Shown here one piece after another: positions 33,988 to 42,023 of a stretch of 64,000 nucleotides of DNA. The first letter of the stretch is position 1, and every line of letters starts with the position of its first letter. A program made the position numbers and the translations under genes. The stretch is taken from the NCBI GenBank assembly GCA_031553765.1, contig JAVBKY010000008.1:1-64000 (forward strand), read 5' to 3'. Origin of the DNA: JAITMY01 sp031553765 (GTDB lineage: Bacteria; Bacteroidota; Bacteroidia; Bacteroidales; UBA932). The notes under the pieces were generated by a model, which did not search any database, had not been told where the DNA came from, and was given only the letters and a program-made list of their open reading frames with translations.

Positions 33988-35322
33988 TTATAACTCAAAT
34001 TCCAAATTCTCTATCTCCACCGCTATTTGCTTCAGGAACCTCGTTGCCTCGCCGCCATCCAGCGCGCGGTGGTCGTAGGTAAGGCTGAGGCCGATGTGCG
34101 GAACGAAACCGTACACGCCATCACCCAAATCTTTCGGGCGGGGAATGATGGTGTTCACGCCCAAAATGGCTGCTTGCGGCAGGTTGATAACAGGCGTAAA
34201 TATTTCCACGCCGTAGTTACCAAGGTTAGATACGGTGAAGGATGCCGCTTCTGACGATAGCAAATCGGGATCGATAGAACCCTTCTTGCAGGCGTTGGCA
34301 ATTTCTTTAAATTGGTTGGCGAGACCTTGAATTGAAAGGTCGTCGGCATTCCTAACCACAGGTACCATCAGACCGCGATCGGTATCAACCGCCAAGCCGA
34401 GGTGTACCTTGTTAAACAGGCGAACGCTATCACCAAGGAAGTGCGCGTTAACCTGTGGGAACTTTTTTAGCGCCTTAATTACGGCAAGGCAAACCATGTC
34501 GTTAAGCGTAATGTTGGTGGGGTAGCCCTTCTTGTCCACGGCTTCCTTCACCTTCTTGCGCAGCTCCAGTATGCGACGTGCATCGGCGCTAAGGTGGTGA
34601 GTCAGCTGTGCTGAATTTTGCAGCGATGCGTGCATGGCCTTTGCAATTAGCTTGCGCATGTTGGTAAGCGGCTTCACCTCGCTATCGTTGCCATATACGG
34701 CATTCTTAGGCGCGGTGAGGTCGGCGGCTTTTGCCATGCCTGCCAGTCCGCTGCCGGTAGTTGCTACGGCTCCGGTTTCCTTTGCCACGGCTTTTGCCAG
34801 CGGTGTCATTTTGGGGGCGGTAGACATGGCGGCCTCTACATCGCGCTCAATTACGCGACCGTGAGGACCTGTTCCGCTAATGCTTGAGGTGCTAATACCG
34901 GCCTTGTCTGCCAAACTTTTTGCACGAGGCGAGATGGCCGATGAAGTACCTGCGTTTACCGTTGCAGCGGCTGCTGCAGGTGCGGCTTGTGCTGCGGGAG
35001 CAGCGGCTTTAACTTCTTCCTTTTTCTCCTCGGCAGGAGCGGCTGCGGGCGCTCCGCCTGTGCGGAACTCGTCAACGTTTTCGCCTGTCGCGCCAATTAC
35101 CATTACGTTGGTAAGCACGGGAATTTCATCGCCCTCCTTGTAAAAAAGTTCAAGCACCGTGCCGCTTACCTTAGCTACTTCTTCAAACGAAGCCTTGTCG
35201 GTTTCGTAGGCGAAAAGCACATCGCCTTCGGCTACGCTGTCGCCTTTTTTCTTTTTAAACTCGGTAAGGATGCAGCTCTCAACGGACTGTCCTTGCTTGG
35301 GCATAATAACTACTGTTGCCAT
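33988..35322 (-). CDS. 2-oxoacid dehydrogenase E2, dihydrolipoamide acyltransferase
   Basis: A 444-residue E2 with the classic order. Lipoyl domain (about 1-80) carries the lysine in AYETDKASFEEV (Lys43). An Ala/Pro/Glu-rich linker (APAEEKKEEVKAAAPAAQAA) follows. The E3-binding domain is SPRAKSLADKAGISTSSISG with GPHGRVIERDV. The catalytic acyltransferase core runs to the C-terminus, with the active-site His in SLTYDHRALDGGEATRFL (about His418). It moves the acyl group from E1 to CoA. It is the first gene of the minus-strand cluster, divergent from the GntR regulator with the palindromic operator between them, so the E2 promoter is probably under that regulator. Only one lipoyl domain is present. 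Confidence 0.94.
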   Translation of the reverse strand: MATVVIMPKQGQSVESCILTEFKKKKGDSVAEGDVLFAYETDKASFEEVAKVSGTVLELFYKEGDEIPVLTNVMVIGATGENVDEFRTGGAPAAAPAEEKKEEVKAAAPAAQAAPAAAAATVNAGTSSAISPRAKSLADKAGISTSSISGTGPHGRVIERDVEAAMSTAPKMTPLAKAVAKETGAVATTGSGLAGMAKAADLTAPKNAVYGNDSEVKPLTNMRKLIAKAMHASLQNSAQLTHHLSADARRILELRKKVKEAVDKKGYPTNITLNDMVCLAVIKALKKFPQVNAHFLGDSVRLFNKVHLGLAVDTDRGLMVPVVRNADDLSIQGLANQFKEIANACKKGSIDPDLLSSEAASFTVSNLGNYGVEIFTPVINLPQAAILGVNTIIPRPKDLGDGVYGFVPHIGLSLTYDHRALDGGEATRFLKQIAVEIENLEFEL

Positions 35323-35391
35323 AAACGGGAATTATTTAATATGATGATTTTAAATTTCGAATGAACACAAACATACGATAATATTTATCTA

Positions 35392-35400
35392 TTTACAAGT
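35392..35400. promoter_or_regulatory. Secondary operator half-site
   Basis: TTTACAAGT, identical to the start of the palindrome at 35458-35480, followed by a degenerate second arm. It lies about 70 bases before the E2 start on the minus strand, where a repressor could block E2 transcription. Confidence 0.35.
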
Positions 35401-35457
35401 GCTTTTTTGTTAAAAGTTAAATGATTGATAAATAAATATTTAATGTATAAAAAATGC

Positions 35458-35480
35458 TTTACAAGTTTCAAACTTGTAAA
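35458..35480. promoter_or_regulatory. Perfect 23-bp palindrome, likely GntR operator
   Basis: TTTACAAGTTT, one C, then AAACTTGTAAA: eleven-base arms with no mismatch. It sits between the divergent E2 (-) and gntR-type (+) genes, just upstream of the proposed gntR promoter. One arm recurs exactly at 2426-2435 before rhaB and a partial copy at 35392. An HutC-type GntR dimer typically binds such dyads. Confidence 0.65.
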
Positions 35481-35493
35481 TAAGATTAAGAAG

Positions 35494-35525
35494 TTTGTAG
35501 ATGCAGGTATCTTTACCTACTTTTG
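35494..35525 (+). promoter_or_regulatory. Bacteroidota-type promoter for the GntR regulator
   Basis: TTTG at 35494-35497 and TACTTTTG (TAnnTTTG) at 35518-35525, separated by 20 bases, as in Bacteroides sigma-ABfr promoters. The start codon at 35536 is only about ten bases past the -7 box, so the mRNA would have almost no leader. Confidence 0.55.
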
Positions 35526-35535
35526 ATACCTTAAA

Positions 35536-36243
35536 ATGATTGAACTACCGCAATATAAACAAGTGTACGAGGCGTTGCGTCGTCAAATTTTGGACGGGGC
35601 ATACTTGGCAGGTACGTTGTTGCCCTCTGAGAGCGAGTTGTGCGATACGTACAACCTCACGCGCCCCACGGTGCGCAAGGCACTCAATCTGTTGGTAGCC
35701 GATGGATTTATTGCGCGCTATCAAGGCAAGGGGAGCGTGGTGAAAGGTACGCCTAAAAGTATAGGTATTCTTTCCATTGGCGGTACAACTTCGGCGGTGG
35801 GGCGTGCGAATTTTCAAACACGCATTATTCATAAATCCGAAGTGCGTCGCTGGAATGAGGCGTTTGGTTTTGCCATAAGCGAGGAGGAGCAAAACGCGAG
35901 CTGCATTTATTTTGAGCGTGTGCGCGTACTCAACGGTGAACCCATTTTTGTGGATATTACCATGCTACCCAACATCAACCTGCCGCGCTTTACGGCGTAC
36001 AGCTTAGAGAATACCTCGTTGTTTGATTTCTTGCGAACCAAATACCAAATTGTGGTTACGGGCGGTACACAACAGCTCTTTGCCATTCGTGCCGATAAGC
36101 GTTTGCAACAACATTTGAAGGTGCATGCAGGGCATCCTATTCTTCAACTCAATCGTAAAATTGAAACTACCCGTGAGGGATTTCGTATCTATAGTCAGGT
36201 GTTTTGCAATACGCAAACCTACGGCCTGACAGGCGCTTTTTAA
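35536..36243 (+). CDS. GntR/HutC-family transcriptional regulator
   Basis: A 235-residue regulator. The N-terminal winged helix (about 1-75) is clear: YKQVYEALRRQILDGAYLAG, LLPSESELCDTYNLTRPTVR, KALNLLVADGFIARYQGKGS. The C-terminal UTRA ligand-binding domain (about 85-235) includes ERVRVLNGEPIFVDITMLP and LQLNRKIETTREG-like segments. Divergent from the dehydrogenase/aldolase cluster, with a perfect palindrome in between, it is the obvious local regulator. The ligand would be a sugar or sugar-phosphate intermediate such as rhamnulose or its phosphate (inference). Most characterised Bacteroides rhamnose loci use an AraC-type regulator, so this would be an alternative. The promoter lies close enough to suggest a nearly leaderless mRNA. 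Confidence 0.9.
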   Translation: MIELPQYKQVYEALRRQILDGAYLAGTLLPSESELCDTYNLTRPTVRKALNLLVADGFIARYQGKGSVVKGTPKSIGILSIGGTTSAVGRANFQTRIIHKSEVRRWNEAFGFAISEEEQNASCIYFERVRVLNGEPIFVDITMLPNINLPRFTAYSLENTSLFDFLRTKYQIVVTGGTQQLFAIRADKRLQQHLKVHAGHPILQLNRKIETTREGFRIYSQVFCNTQTYGLTGAF

Positions 36244-36259
36244 TTGATATTACTACTAT

Positions 36260-36289
36260 CCTAACAGGGTCTTAAAACCCTGTTAGGGT
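36260..36289. repeat. CCCTAACAGGG palindromic repeat, copy 2
   Basis: CCTAACAGGGT, CTTAAA, ACCCTGTTAGG dyad, 17 bases after the GntR gene stop. See the copies at 6684, 37565 and 43121. Confidence 0.8.
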
Positions 36290-36319
36290 CTAAAATTTAC
36301 ACCTAAAACAAAAATCAAA

Positions 36320-37558
36320 ATGCATCACGGTCCTAACATTATTATGCTACTCATACTTTCAGTAGTAGTGATTTTGCTCGATTTGTACGCCTACCAATCG
36401 CTGCGTCTGCTGACCTCCTCCACGCCAATTCGTATTGTTTATTGGGCAGTGCTGGTATTGCTGATTGCGCTGCTTGTTGTAGGCATGTTTTCCATGACTC
36501 AGGCGCGAGGCGCGGAAACATCGCAGCTGGGCTTTGTATCTGTAAGCCTGTTTATGACGGCGGTGGCTATGGTTGCCGCCATGGTGCTACCGCTGTTTTT
36601 TGAAGATATTGTGCGCTTGGTAATGCTTCCTATACGCTACTTTTCGCAAAATACGCCTGCATTTTTACCTCGTGTAAAATGGGTAAGCGTGATTTCGGTG
36701 GCGCTTGGCGGCGCTATGCTGTTGCTTATGGTGCAGGGTATGCTGTGGGGAAAGTATAGCTACAGGGTACATAAGCAAACTATTTATTTCAAAGATCTAC
36801 CGAAAAGTTTTGACGGTTTCCGCATTCTTCAACTATCCGATTTTCACTCGGGCAGTACCGATAATTTTAAAGCGGTGCAGCGCGGTATCGATTTGGCAAA
36901 GGCGCAAAATGCCGACGTGTTTGTTTTCTCCGGTGATATAGTAAACAGCACAGCCGATGAATTCACTCCTTGGATTCCCTACATGGCGCAAATTAAAGCG
37001 CCGTACGGACAATTCTCCGTGCTGGGAAATCATGACTATGGTGACTATCATTCTTGGAGTTCGTTAGAGGAGAAGATAGCCAACCTTGATTCGCTTATAG
37101 CGGAGGAAAAGACTGCCGGTTTCCGTGTGCTAATGGATGAAAGCGTAATGTTTGAAAAAAATGGAGAGAAAATAGCGCTTCTTGGAGTGCAGAATATAGG
37201 AATGGGAACACACTTCTCAGCCTATGGCGATTTGCAAAAAGCGCTTACAGGTGTGGATTCGGGCGCATTCAAAATTCTAATATCGCACGACCCGTCACAT
37301 TGGGATAAGCAAGTGAGCACCTACCCTGAAGACATTCAGCTGACGCTTTCGGGGCATACGCACGGTTTCCAGTTTGGTGTCGAAAACCGCTTTTTTAAAT
37401 GGAGTCCCGTGCAGTGGATGTACCCGCATTGGGCGGGCTTGTACGAAAAGAACGGCCGCTACCTATATGTAAACCGCGGTTTTGGTTTCATACCATTCTT
37501 CTTGGGTAGGGTGGGGATAATGCCGGAGGTTACGGTGTTGGAACTAAAGAAGATTTAG
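36320..37558 (+). CDS. Membrane-anchored calcineurin-like metallophosphoesterase
   Basis: A 412-residue protein with about four N-terminal membrane helices (roughly 6-25, 38-60, 72-98, 120-142) and a C-terminal phosphoesterase domain (about 165-412). The two-metal motifs are complete: QLSDFHSGS (DxH), FVFSGDIVNS (GDxx), VLGNHDYGD (GNHD), ISHDPSHW and LSGHTHGFQFG (GHxH). It resembles the YkuE/YaeI group, whose members act on lipid or nucleotide phosphoesters near the membrane. The substrate is unknown. It follows the GntR gene by 76 bases on the same strand but is separated by a palindrome, so co-regulation with rhamnose genes is doubtful. Confidence 0.88.
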   Translation: MHHGPNIIMLLILSVVVILLDLYAYQSLRLLTSSTPIRIVYWAVLVLLIALLVVGMFSMTQARGAETSQLGFVSVSLFMTAVAMVAAMVLPLFFEDIVRLVMLPIRYFSQNTPAFLPRVKWVSVISVALGGAMLLLMVQGMLWGKYSYRVHKQTIYFKDLPKSFDGFRILQLSDFHSGSTDNFKAVQRGIDLAKAQNADVFVFSGDIVNSTADEFTPWIPYMAQIKAPYGQFSVLGNHDYGDYHSWSSLEEKIANLDSLIAEEKTAGFRVLMDESVMFEKNGEKIALLGVQNIGMGTHFSAYGDLQKALTGVDSGAFKILISHDPSHWDKQVSTYPEDIQLTLSGHTHGFQFGVENRFFKWSPVQWMYPHWAGLYEKNGRYLYVNRGFGFIPFFLGRVGIMPEVTVLELKKI

Positions 37559-37564
37559 CAAGGA

Positions 37565-37595
37565 ACCCTAACAGGGTCTTAAAACCCTGTTAGGA
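37565..37595. repeat. CCCTAACAGGG palindromic repeat, copy 3
   Basis: CCCTAACAGGGTCTTAAAAC then the complementary arm with one change (TAGGAT). Begins 7 bases after the metallophosphoesterase stop. Confidence 0.78.
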
Positions 37596-37618
37596 TCATA
37601 AAAAATTGAGTGCTCTTT

Positions 37619-37666
37619 CAAAAAAACACTTATATACAAAAAGTGCTCTTTTGAAAGAGCACTTTT
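37619..37666. repeat. Direct repeat/hairpin flanking the AAA ATPase, 3' copy
   Basis: AAAAAAACACTT...AAAAAGTGCTCTTTTGAAAGAGCACTTTT. It contains a 10-bp stem (AGTGCTCTTT/AAAGAGCACT) and stands 3 bases beyond the ATPase stop codon, so it can also serve as terminator. A near-identical copy in the same orientation lies at 38904-38950. Confidence 0.75.
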
Positions 37667-37669
37667 ATT

Positions 37670-38863
37670 TTAATAGGTCATGCCAAAAAGCCAAAGCGGA
37701 ATTTTGTTTCCATAACCAATCTCAGTATCGTCCATAGCAACGTAACTATTGCTGATATCCTTTATTTGCTTGAATCCCTTCTTTTTCCCACCCACCTCAA
37801 ACAAATGTTTTTGGTCAACCGTAAAGTCGCCCCGTAGGGCTGTACTTACGGCGTGATTCACTCCCACTTGGTTGGCAAAAAAGGTTTCTCTCAACGTGCC
37901 TACGTTCACGGCATAGTCACCCAAGGCGTAGAGTAGGTTGCTATTATTAAGGTAAATCTTATCGGGCTTACTCATGCTACCCAGATTCTTTTTGGGTAGC
38001 GATAGCGTTAGTATAAGCCCGGCCTTTTGCAGGTAACCCAAATACTTTATCACCGCATTTCTGTTTGTGCCTATCTCATTACTTAACTCCAATATGTTGG
38101 GCGTGAATGGCACCATGGAGGCTATTATCATGAGCATCTTTTTTATCTTGTGTACCGATAGATACTCAATATTCTCAACAGCCGGCAGGTCATTTTCCAA
38201 AATGGTATTTATGGCATTTTGCACCCTTAAGGGGTAGCTGGCTATGTCCTCCTTGTAAAAAGGATAGTAGCCATACTTAAGATACCTTTTGAACTCCGGT
38301 AATATTTTAATCTCCGCGCAAATTTCCGAAGCAAGGCTTACGTGATCGGTTAGTATCTCCTCAAGCGAAAGAGGTATAACCTCTAGCTTATCTTCAAACA
38401 AGAGAAACTCTCTAAACGAAAGCCCCGCAAGGTTGTAGGTAATCGCCCTTCTTGATAGATCTGCCCCTGATTTGTATATTTCTAGCATGGAAGAGCCTGT
38501 GAAAACAACATGCAGGTCGGGAAAGCTATCGTATATGTTTTTTACCTCTACCGCCCAGTTGGGATACTTGTGCACCTCGTCCAAAAAGAGGTGAGTACCT
38601 CCGTAGGCGCTAAAGAGTTCGGCCAAATCCACCAGCGTATTTTTGCTGAACCAAATGTTGTCGAGGCTGGCATAAAGTGCCTTACTTTTGTCGACAAAGG
38701 TAGCTTTGATGTGCTGTAGCATCAGAGTGGTTTTGCCAGTACCTCTTGCTCCCACAATGGCAATAAGCCTGTTGTGCCAACCAATCTGATCGTACAGGTA
38801 TCTAAAGTAGGTAACCTTAGTTGCGTTCAGCAACCTGTTATAATGATTTTGCAGTGCGTCCAT
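37670..38863 (-). CDS. AAA ATPase with DUF4143-type C-terminal domain
   Basis: A 397-residue P-loop ATPase of the AAA_14/DUF4143 type common in Bacteroidota. Walker A GARGTGKTTLMLQH (about 38-51), Walker B THLFLDEVHKYPNW (about 88-101), sensor VVFTGSSMLEIY, then a winged-helix-like region (ELSNEIGTNRNAVIKYLGYL) and a DUF4143-like end with FANQVG...LFEVGGKKKGFKQI, reminiscent of a PD-(D/E)XK fold. The cellular role of this family is not established. It is a single-gene unit opposite in direction to its neighbours upstream and bracketed by two 47-base hairpin repeats in the same orientation, which suggests a mobile or self-regulated cassette. Confidence 0.85.
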   Translation of the reverse strand: MDALQNHYNRLLNATKVTYFRYLYDQIGWHNRLIAIVGARGTGKTTLMLQHIKATFVDKSKALYASLDNIWFSKNTLVDLAELFSAYGGTHLFLDEVHKYPNWAVEVKNIYDSFPDLHVVFTGSSMLEIYKSGADLSRRAITYNLAGLSFREFLLFEDKLEVIPLSLEEILTDHVSLASEICAEIKILPEFKRYLKYGYYPFYKEDIASYPLRVQNAINTILENDLPAVENIEYLSVHKIKKMLMIIASMVPFTPNILELSNEIGTNRNAVIKYLGYLQKAGLILTLSLPKKNLGSMSKPDKIYLNNSNLLYALGDYAVNVGTLRETFFANQVGVNHAVSTALRGDFTVDQKHLFEVGGKKKGFKQIKDISNSYVAMDDTEIGYGNKIPLWLFGMTY

Positions 38864-38882
38864 GATTTCATTATTCTTGCTG

Positions 38883-38890
38883 CAAATATA
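38883..38890 (-). promoter_or_regulatory. -7 element for the AAA ATPase gene
   Basis: On the minus strand this reads TATATTTG (TAnnTTTG), 20 bases before the start codon. The upstream -33 region falls at the edge of the hairpin repeat 38904-38950 and lacks a good TTTG, so the repeat could be an operator. Confidence 0.45.
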
Positions 38891-38903
38891 CGAATGTTTT
38901 TTT

Positions 38904-38950
38904 GAAAAAACACTTTAATTACAAAAGTGCTCTTTTAAAAGAGCACTTTT
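38904..38950. repeat. Direct repeat/hairpin flanking the AAA ATPase, 5' copy
   Basis: GAAAAAACACTTTAATTACA followed by AAAGTGCTCTTTTAAAAGAG and CACTTTT: same sequence and direction as 37619-37666 with few changes. It overlaps the presumed -33 region of the ATPase promoter. Confidence 0.75.
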
Positions 38951-38960
38951 GTAAGAATCG

Positions 38961-38988
38961 AAAAAAACGCTCGAAAAATTCCGAGCGT
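38961..38988 (-). terminator. Terminator of guaA
   Basis: On the minus strand ACGCTCG, eight-base loop, CGAGCGT, then a T run. It lies 43 bases past the guaA stop. Confidence 0.75.
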
Positions 38989-39030
38989 TTTCAAATTGTC
39001 AATTTTACAAAGTACAATTGACAATGGCTA

Positions 39031-40551
39031 TTACTCCCACTCAATAGTTGCCGGTGGTTTGCTGCTAATGTCGTACACTACGCGGTTAACGCCACGCACC
39101 TTATTAATAATTTCGTTTGAAACCTTTGCCATAAAGTCGTAGGGTAGGTGTACCCAGTCGGCAGTCATAGCATCGGTGGAAGTTACGGCACGCAAGGCAA
39201 CAGCATTTTCGTAGGTGCGCTCATCGCCCATTACGCCTACCGATTGCACGGGGAGCAAAATTGCACCCGCTTGCCAAACCTTGTCATACAAATCCCATGA
39301 GCGGAGTTCCTTGATAAAGATGTCGTCCGCATCCTGCAGTACGCGTACTTTCTCGGGAGTAATATCGCCAAGTATGCGCACACCCAAGCCGGGGCCGGGG
39401 AAGGGGTGGCGGTTGATAAGGTGTGGCATCATACCCAACTCACGACCTACGCGGCGTACCTCGTCCTTAAACAAAAGGCGCAAAGGCTCTACCAACTTTA
39501 GGTTCATTTTTTCGGGTAGCCCGCCCACGTTGTGGTGCGACTTAATTACCGTTCCTGTTATAGAAAGCGATTCGATAATATCGGGGTAAATAGTACCTTG
39601 ACCAAGCCACTTCACATCTTTCAGTTTGTGTGCCTCTACATCAAATATATCTATAAATCCCTTGCCAATAATCTTACGCTTCTTTTCGGGGTCAGTTACT
39701 CCGGCTAATTCTCCATAGAATTTTGCCTTAGCATCCACACCTATTACGTTTAGACCAAGGTGCTCGTAGTCCTTCAGTACGTTCTCAAACTCATTCTTGC
39801 GAAGCAAACCGTGGTCAACAAATACGCAGGTGAGGTTTTTGCCGATAGCCTTATGTAAAAGCACCGCAGTAACTGATGAATCCACGCCACCCGATAGCGC
39901 AAGCACTACCTTATCGTCACCCAGCTGCTGCTTTAATTCCGCAACAGTTGATTCAATAAATGAGGCGGGAGTCCAGTCCTTTTTGCAGCCGCAAATGTTT
40001 AGGAAGTTATCCAAAATTGTGGTGCCATCTTCGCTGTGAAACACTTCGGGGTGAAACTGTACGCCCCAAGTGCTTTCACCTTTTACGTGGTAGGCAGTAA
40101 CCTTCACATCGTTGGTGCTGGCTATGATTTCAAAGTTGTCGGGCACTACGGTAATGGTATCGCCATGCGACATCCACACCTGAGAGTTCGACTTCACGTT
40201 TTTCAGCAACGGATCGTTTCCATTTACAGTAGCAAGATGCGCGCGACCGTATTCGCGTGAATCGCCTTTTTCTACTTTACCACCCGATGATTGAGCAATA
40301 AATTGCGCTCCGTAGCAAATGCCCAACACGGGATATTTTCCACGAATGGCATCAAGGTCGGCGCGAAAAGCCTCCTTATCATTTACCGAAAACGGGCTTC
40401 CTGAAAGGATTACACCCTTCACGCTTTTGTCGCTGTCGCTAAATTTGTTGTAGGGTACAATTTCGCAGTAGGTACCGAGTTCGCGCACCCTGCGGCCAAT
40501 GAGCTGCGTGGTTTGCGAACCGAAGTCTAGGATTAGTATTTTTTCTTGCAT
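39031..40551 (-). CDS. guaA: GMP synthase (glutamine-hydrolysing)
   Basis: A 506-residue enzyme making GMP from XMP, glutamine and ATP. The N-terminal class I glutamine amidotransferase carries GICYGAQFIAQ (nucleophile Cys79) and GVQFHPEVFHS (His-x-Glu). The ATP-pyrophosphatase P-loop is LALSGGVDSSVTAVLL (near residue 216). The C-terminal dimerisation domain has the conserved end RVVYDISSKPPATIEWE. Length and all motifs are typical. It stands alone between the ATPase cassette and a divergent gene, with its own terminator. Confidence 0.97.
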   Translation of the reverse strand: MQEKILILDFGSQTTQLIGRRVRELGTYCEIVPYNKFSDSDKSVKGVILSGSPFSVNDKEAFRADLDAIRGKYPVLGICYGAQFIAQSSGGKVEKGDSREYGRAHLATVNGNDPLLKNVKSNSQVWMSHGDTITVVPDNFEIIASTNDVKVTAYHVKGESTWGVQFHPEVFHSEDGTTILDNFLNICGCKKDWTPASFIESTVAELKQQLGDDKVVLALSGGVDSSVTAVLLHKAIGKNLTCVFVDHGLLRKNEFENVLKDYEHLGLNVIGVDAKAKFYGELAGVTDPEKKRKIIGKGFIDIFDVEAHKLKDVKWLGQGTIYPDIIESLSITGTVIKSHHNVGGLPEKMNLKLVEPLRLLFKDEVRRVGRELGMMPHLINRHPFPGPGLGVRILGDITPEKVRVLQDADDIFIKELRSWDLYDKVWQAGAILLPVQSVGVMGDERTYENAVALRAVTSTDAMTADWVHLPYDFMAKVSNEIINKVRGVNRVVYDISSKPPATIEWE

Positions 40552-40731
40552 GGTGTGTTTTTTTGCAGCACGAAAATAGCTGTTTTTTTTCTTTCTACCT
40601 AAAGTGCTAGTTTTAAATTAATTGTAATAGTTTTTTAGAAATGTATGTTCAAAAAGTTTTTATTTGTTGTTTGGGCTGCAAAAACTGCCTTATGGAATGA
40701 AATATGTTCAAACAAAGGTGAGAATAATTGC

Positions 40732-40739
40732 TAACTTTG
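40732..40739 (+). promoter_or_regulatory. -7 element upstream of the PD-(D/E)XK-like gene
   Basis: TAACTTTG (TAnnTTTG) 69 bases before the start at 40809. The -33 region (TATGTTCA) does not match TTTG well. The 257-base gap to guaA is otherwise AT-rich without repeats. Confidence 0.35.
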
Positions 40740-40808
40740 CAACTTTCTCCACTTGTTTACACAAAGAATAGATTGGTATTGTGGGTAAAGAATTCCTTAT
40801 AAAGGACA

Positions 40809-41990
40809 ATGAAGCAGCATTCTTCACCGATTATTATAAAACGCGAGAAAGCGCAGGTGCTTGAAAAAGTGTCGCTGAATTCTACTTCCTATAATGAAAG
40901 TTGGATTCAAGATTTGTGCTTTACAAACCCAACTCTTCTGCCGGCAGAAGAGCTGGAGCCTACTTTTGGAGGAATGCTTCCTATTTGTAGAGAGTTGTCC
41001 ACGCCTTCCGGTTACGCGGATTTGATTTACATTAATGAGTATGGCTTTATAACCATTGGGGAGTGTAAATTGTGGCGTAATTCTGAGGCAAGAAGAAAAG
41101 TTGTAGGACAAATCTTGGATTATGCTAAAGATCTAGCCAAGTGGGATTATTCGAAATTTGAAGAGGAATGCCTTAAGGCTGCTAAATGCTCTGAAAAAAG
41201 TTTGTTTGGGATTATTCAAAAGTTCTATCCTGATGTAGAAGAAGCAGCATTTATAGATAATGTTCAACGAAATTTGAGCAAAGGGCGTTTCCTTTTGTTA
41301 ATTATTGGTGACGGGATACGTGAGAATATGGAGGATATGGTGAACTACATTCATCGTAATGGAAATCTGAATTTTACGTTGGGATTGATAGAACTGCCGG
41401 TTTTCAAAAATCCGGAGGGCGAAGAGTTGATTGTTACTCCGCGAATTTTAGCAAAAACGAAAGAAATCGAAAGGGTTATTTATCGAATAGCTGACGATGG
41501 AGTGCCAGAGAAAGTTAACTCGGATATTCAAGAGCTGGTCAGCCAAACGATTTCGGATGTTGTGTTTTTTGAAAGACTACAAAAGAACGTAGGGGTTGAT
41601 AAACTGGAGGAGTTGAAACGCTTTATAGCAAGTTTATCATCACAACTTAATATAATAGCAAAATTGGGTAGAGGTAAACGCTTGTCTCTTAATCTAAAGT
41701 CTGGAGATGATGAGCTCAACTTCGCCTCTATTCAGGAGTCAGGAGAGGTTTGGTTTTATGGGATAGTGAATAAAACAGAGGTGTTGGGGAACAAGCAAAT
41801 TGGAATAAACTACCTGAAAGAGTTGGCAGACGCGGTTAAAGGACGGTTTTTTGATAGCACGAAGGAGTGGAATTGGAGCGTGAAAAGAAATAACGCTTAT
41901 ATCAATGTGGTGGAATATTTGGCAATACAGGAGAAGTGGACAGAGATAATTGCCAAAACGCTAAACGAAGTTAGCAGATTAGATGAGTAA
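40809..41990 (+). CDS. PD-(D/E)XK nuclease-like protein of unknown role
   Basis: A 393-residue protein. Residues about 68-110 (GYADLIYINEYGFITIGECK, then EARRKVVGQILDYAKDLA) fit the PD-(D/E)XK nuclease core: Asp71, then Glu85-Cys-Lys87, then the helix with Gln and Tyr that is typical of NucS/DUF91- and Holliday-resolvase-like folds. The remaining two thirds (ERVIYRIADDGVPEKV; FASIQESGEVWFYGIVNKTE) do not match a family I know. It may act in DNA repair or phage defence, or be a non-catalytic member. It is a single gene with its own candidate promoter upstream of prfB and is AT-richer than its housekeeping neighbours, suggesting acquisition. Confidence 0.7.
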   Translation: MKQHSSPIIIKREKAQVLEKVSLNSTSYNESWIQDLCFTNPTLLPAEELEPTFGGMLPICRELSTPSGYADLIYINEYGFITIGECKLWRNSEARRKVVGQILDYAKDLAKWDYSKFEEECLKAAKCSEKSLFGIIQKFYPDVEEAAFIDNVQRNLSKGRFLLLIIGDGIRENMEDMVNYIHRNGNLNFTLGLIELPVFKNPEGEELIVTPRILAKTKEIERVIYRIADDGVPEKVNSDIQELVSQTISDVVFFERLQKNVGVDKLEELKRFIASLSSQLNIIAKLGRGKRLSLNLKSGDDELNFASIQESGEVWFYGIVNKTEVLGNKQIGINYLKELADAVKGRFFDSTKEWNWSVKRNNAYINVVEYLAIQEKWTEIIAKTLNEVSRLDE

Positions 41991-42023
41991 GTTTTATAGA
42001 GAACATTAAAGTATATAGAAATA

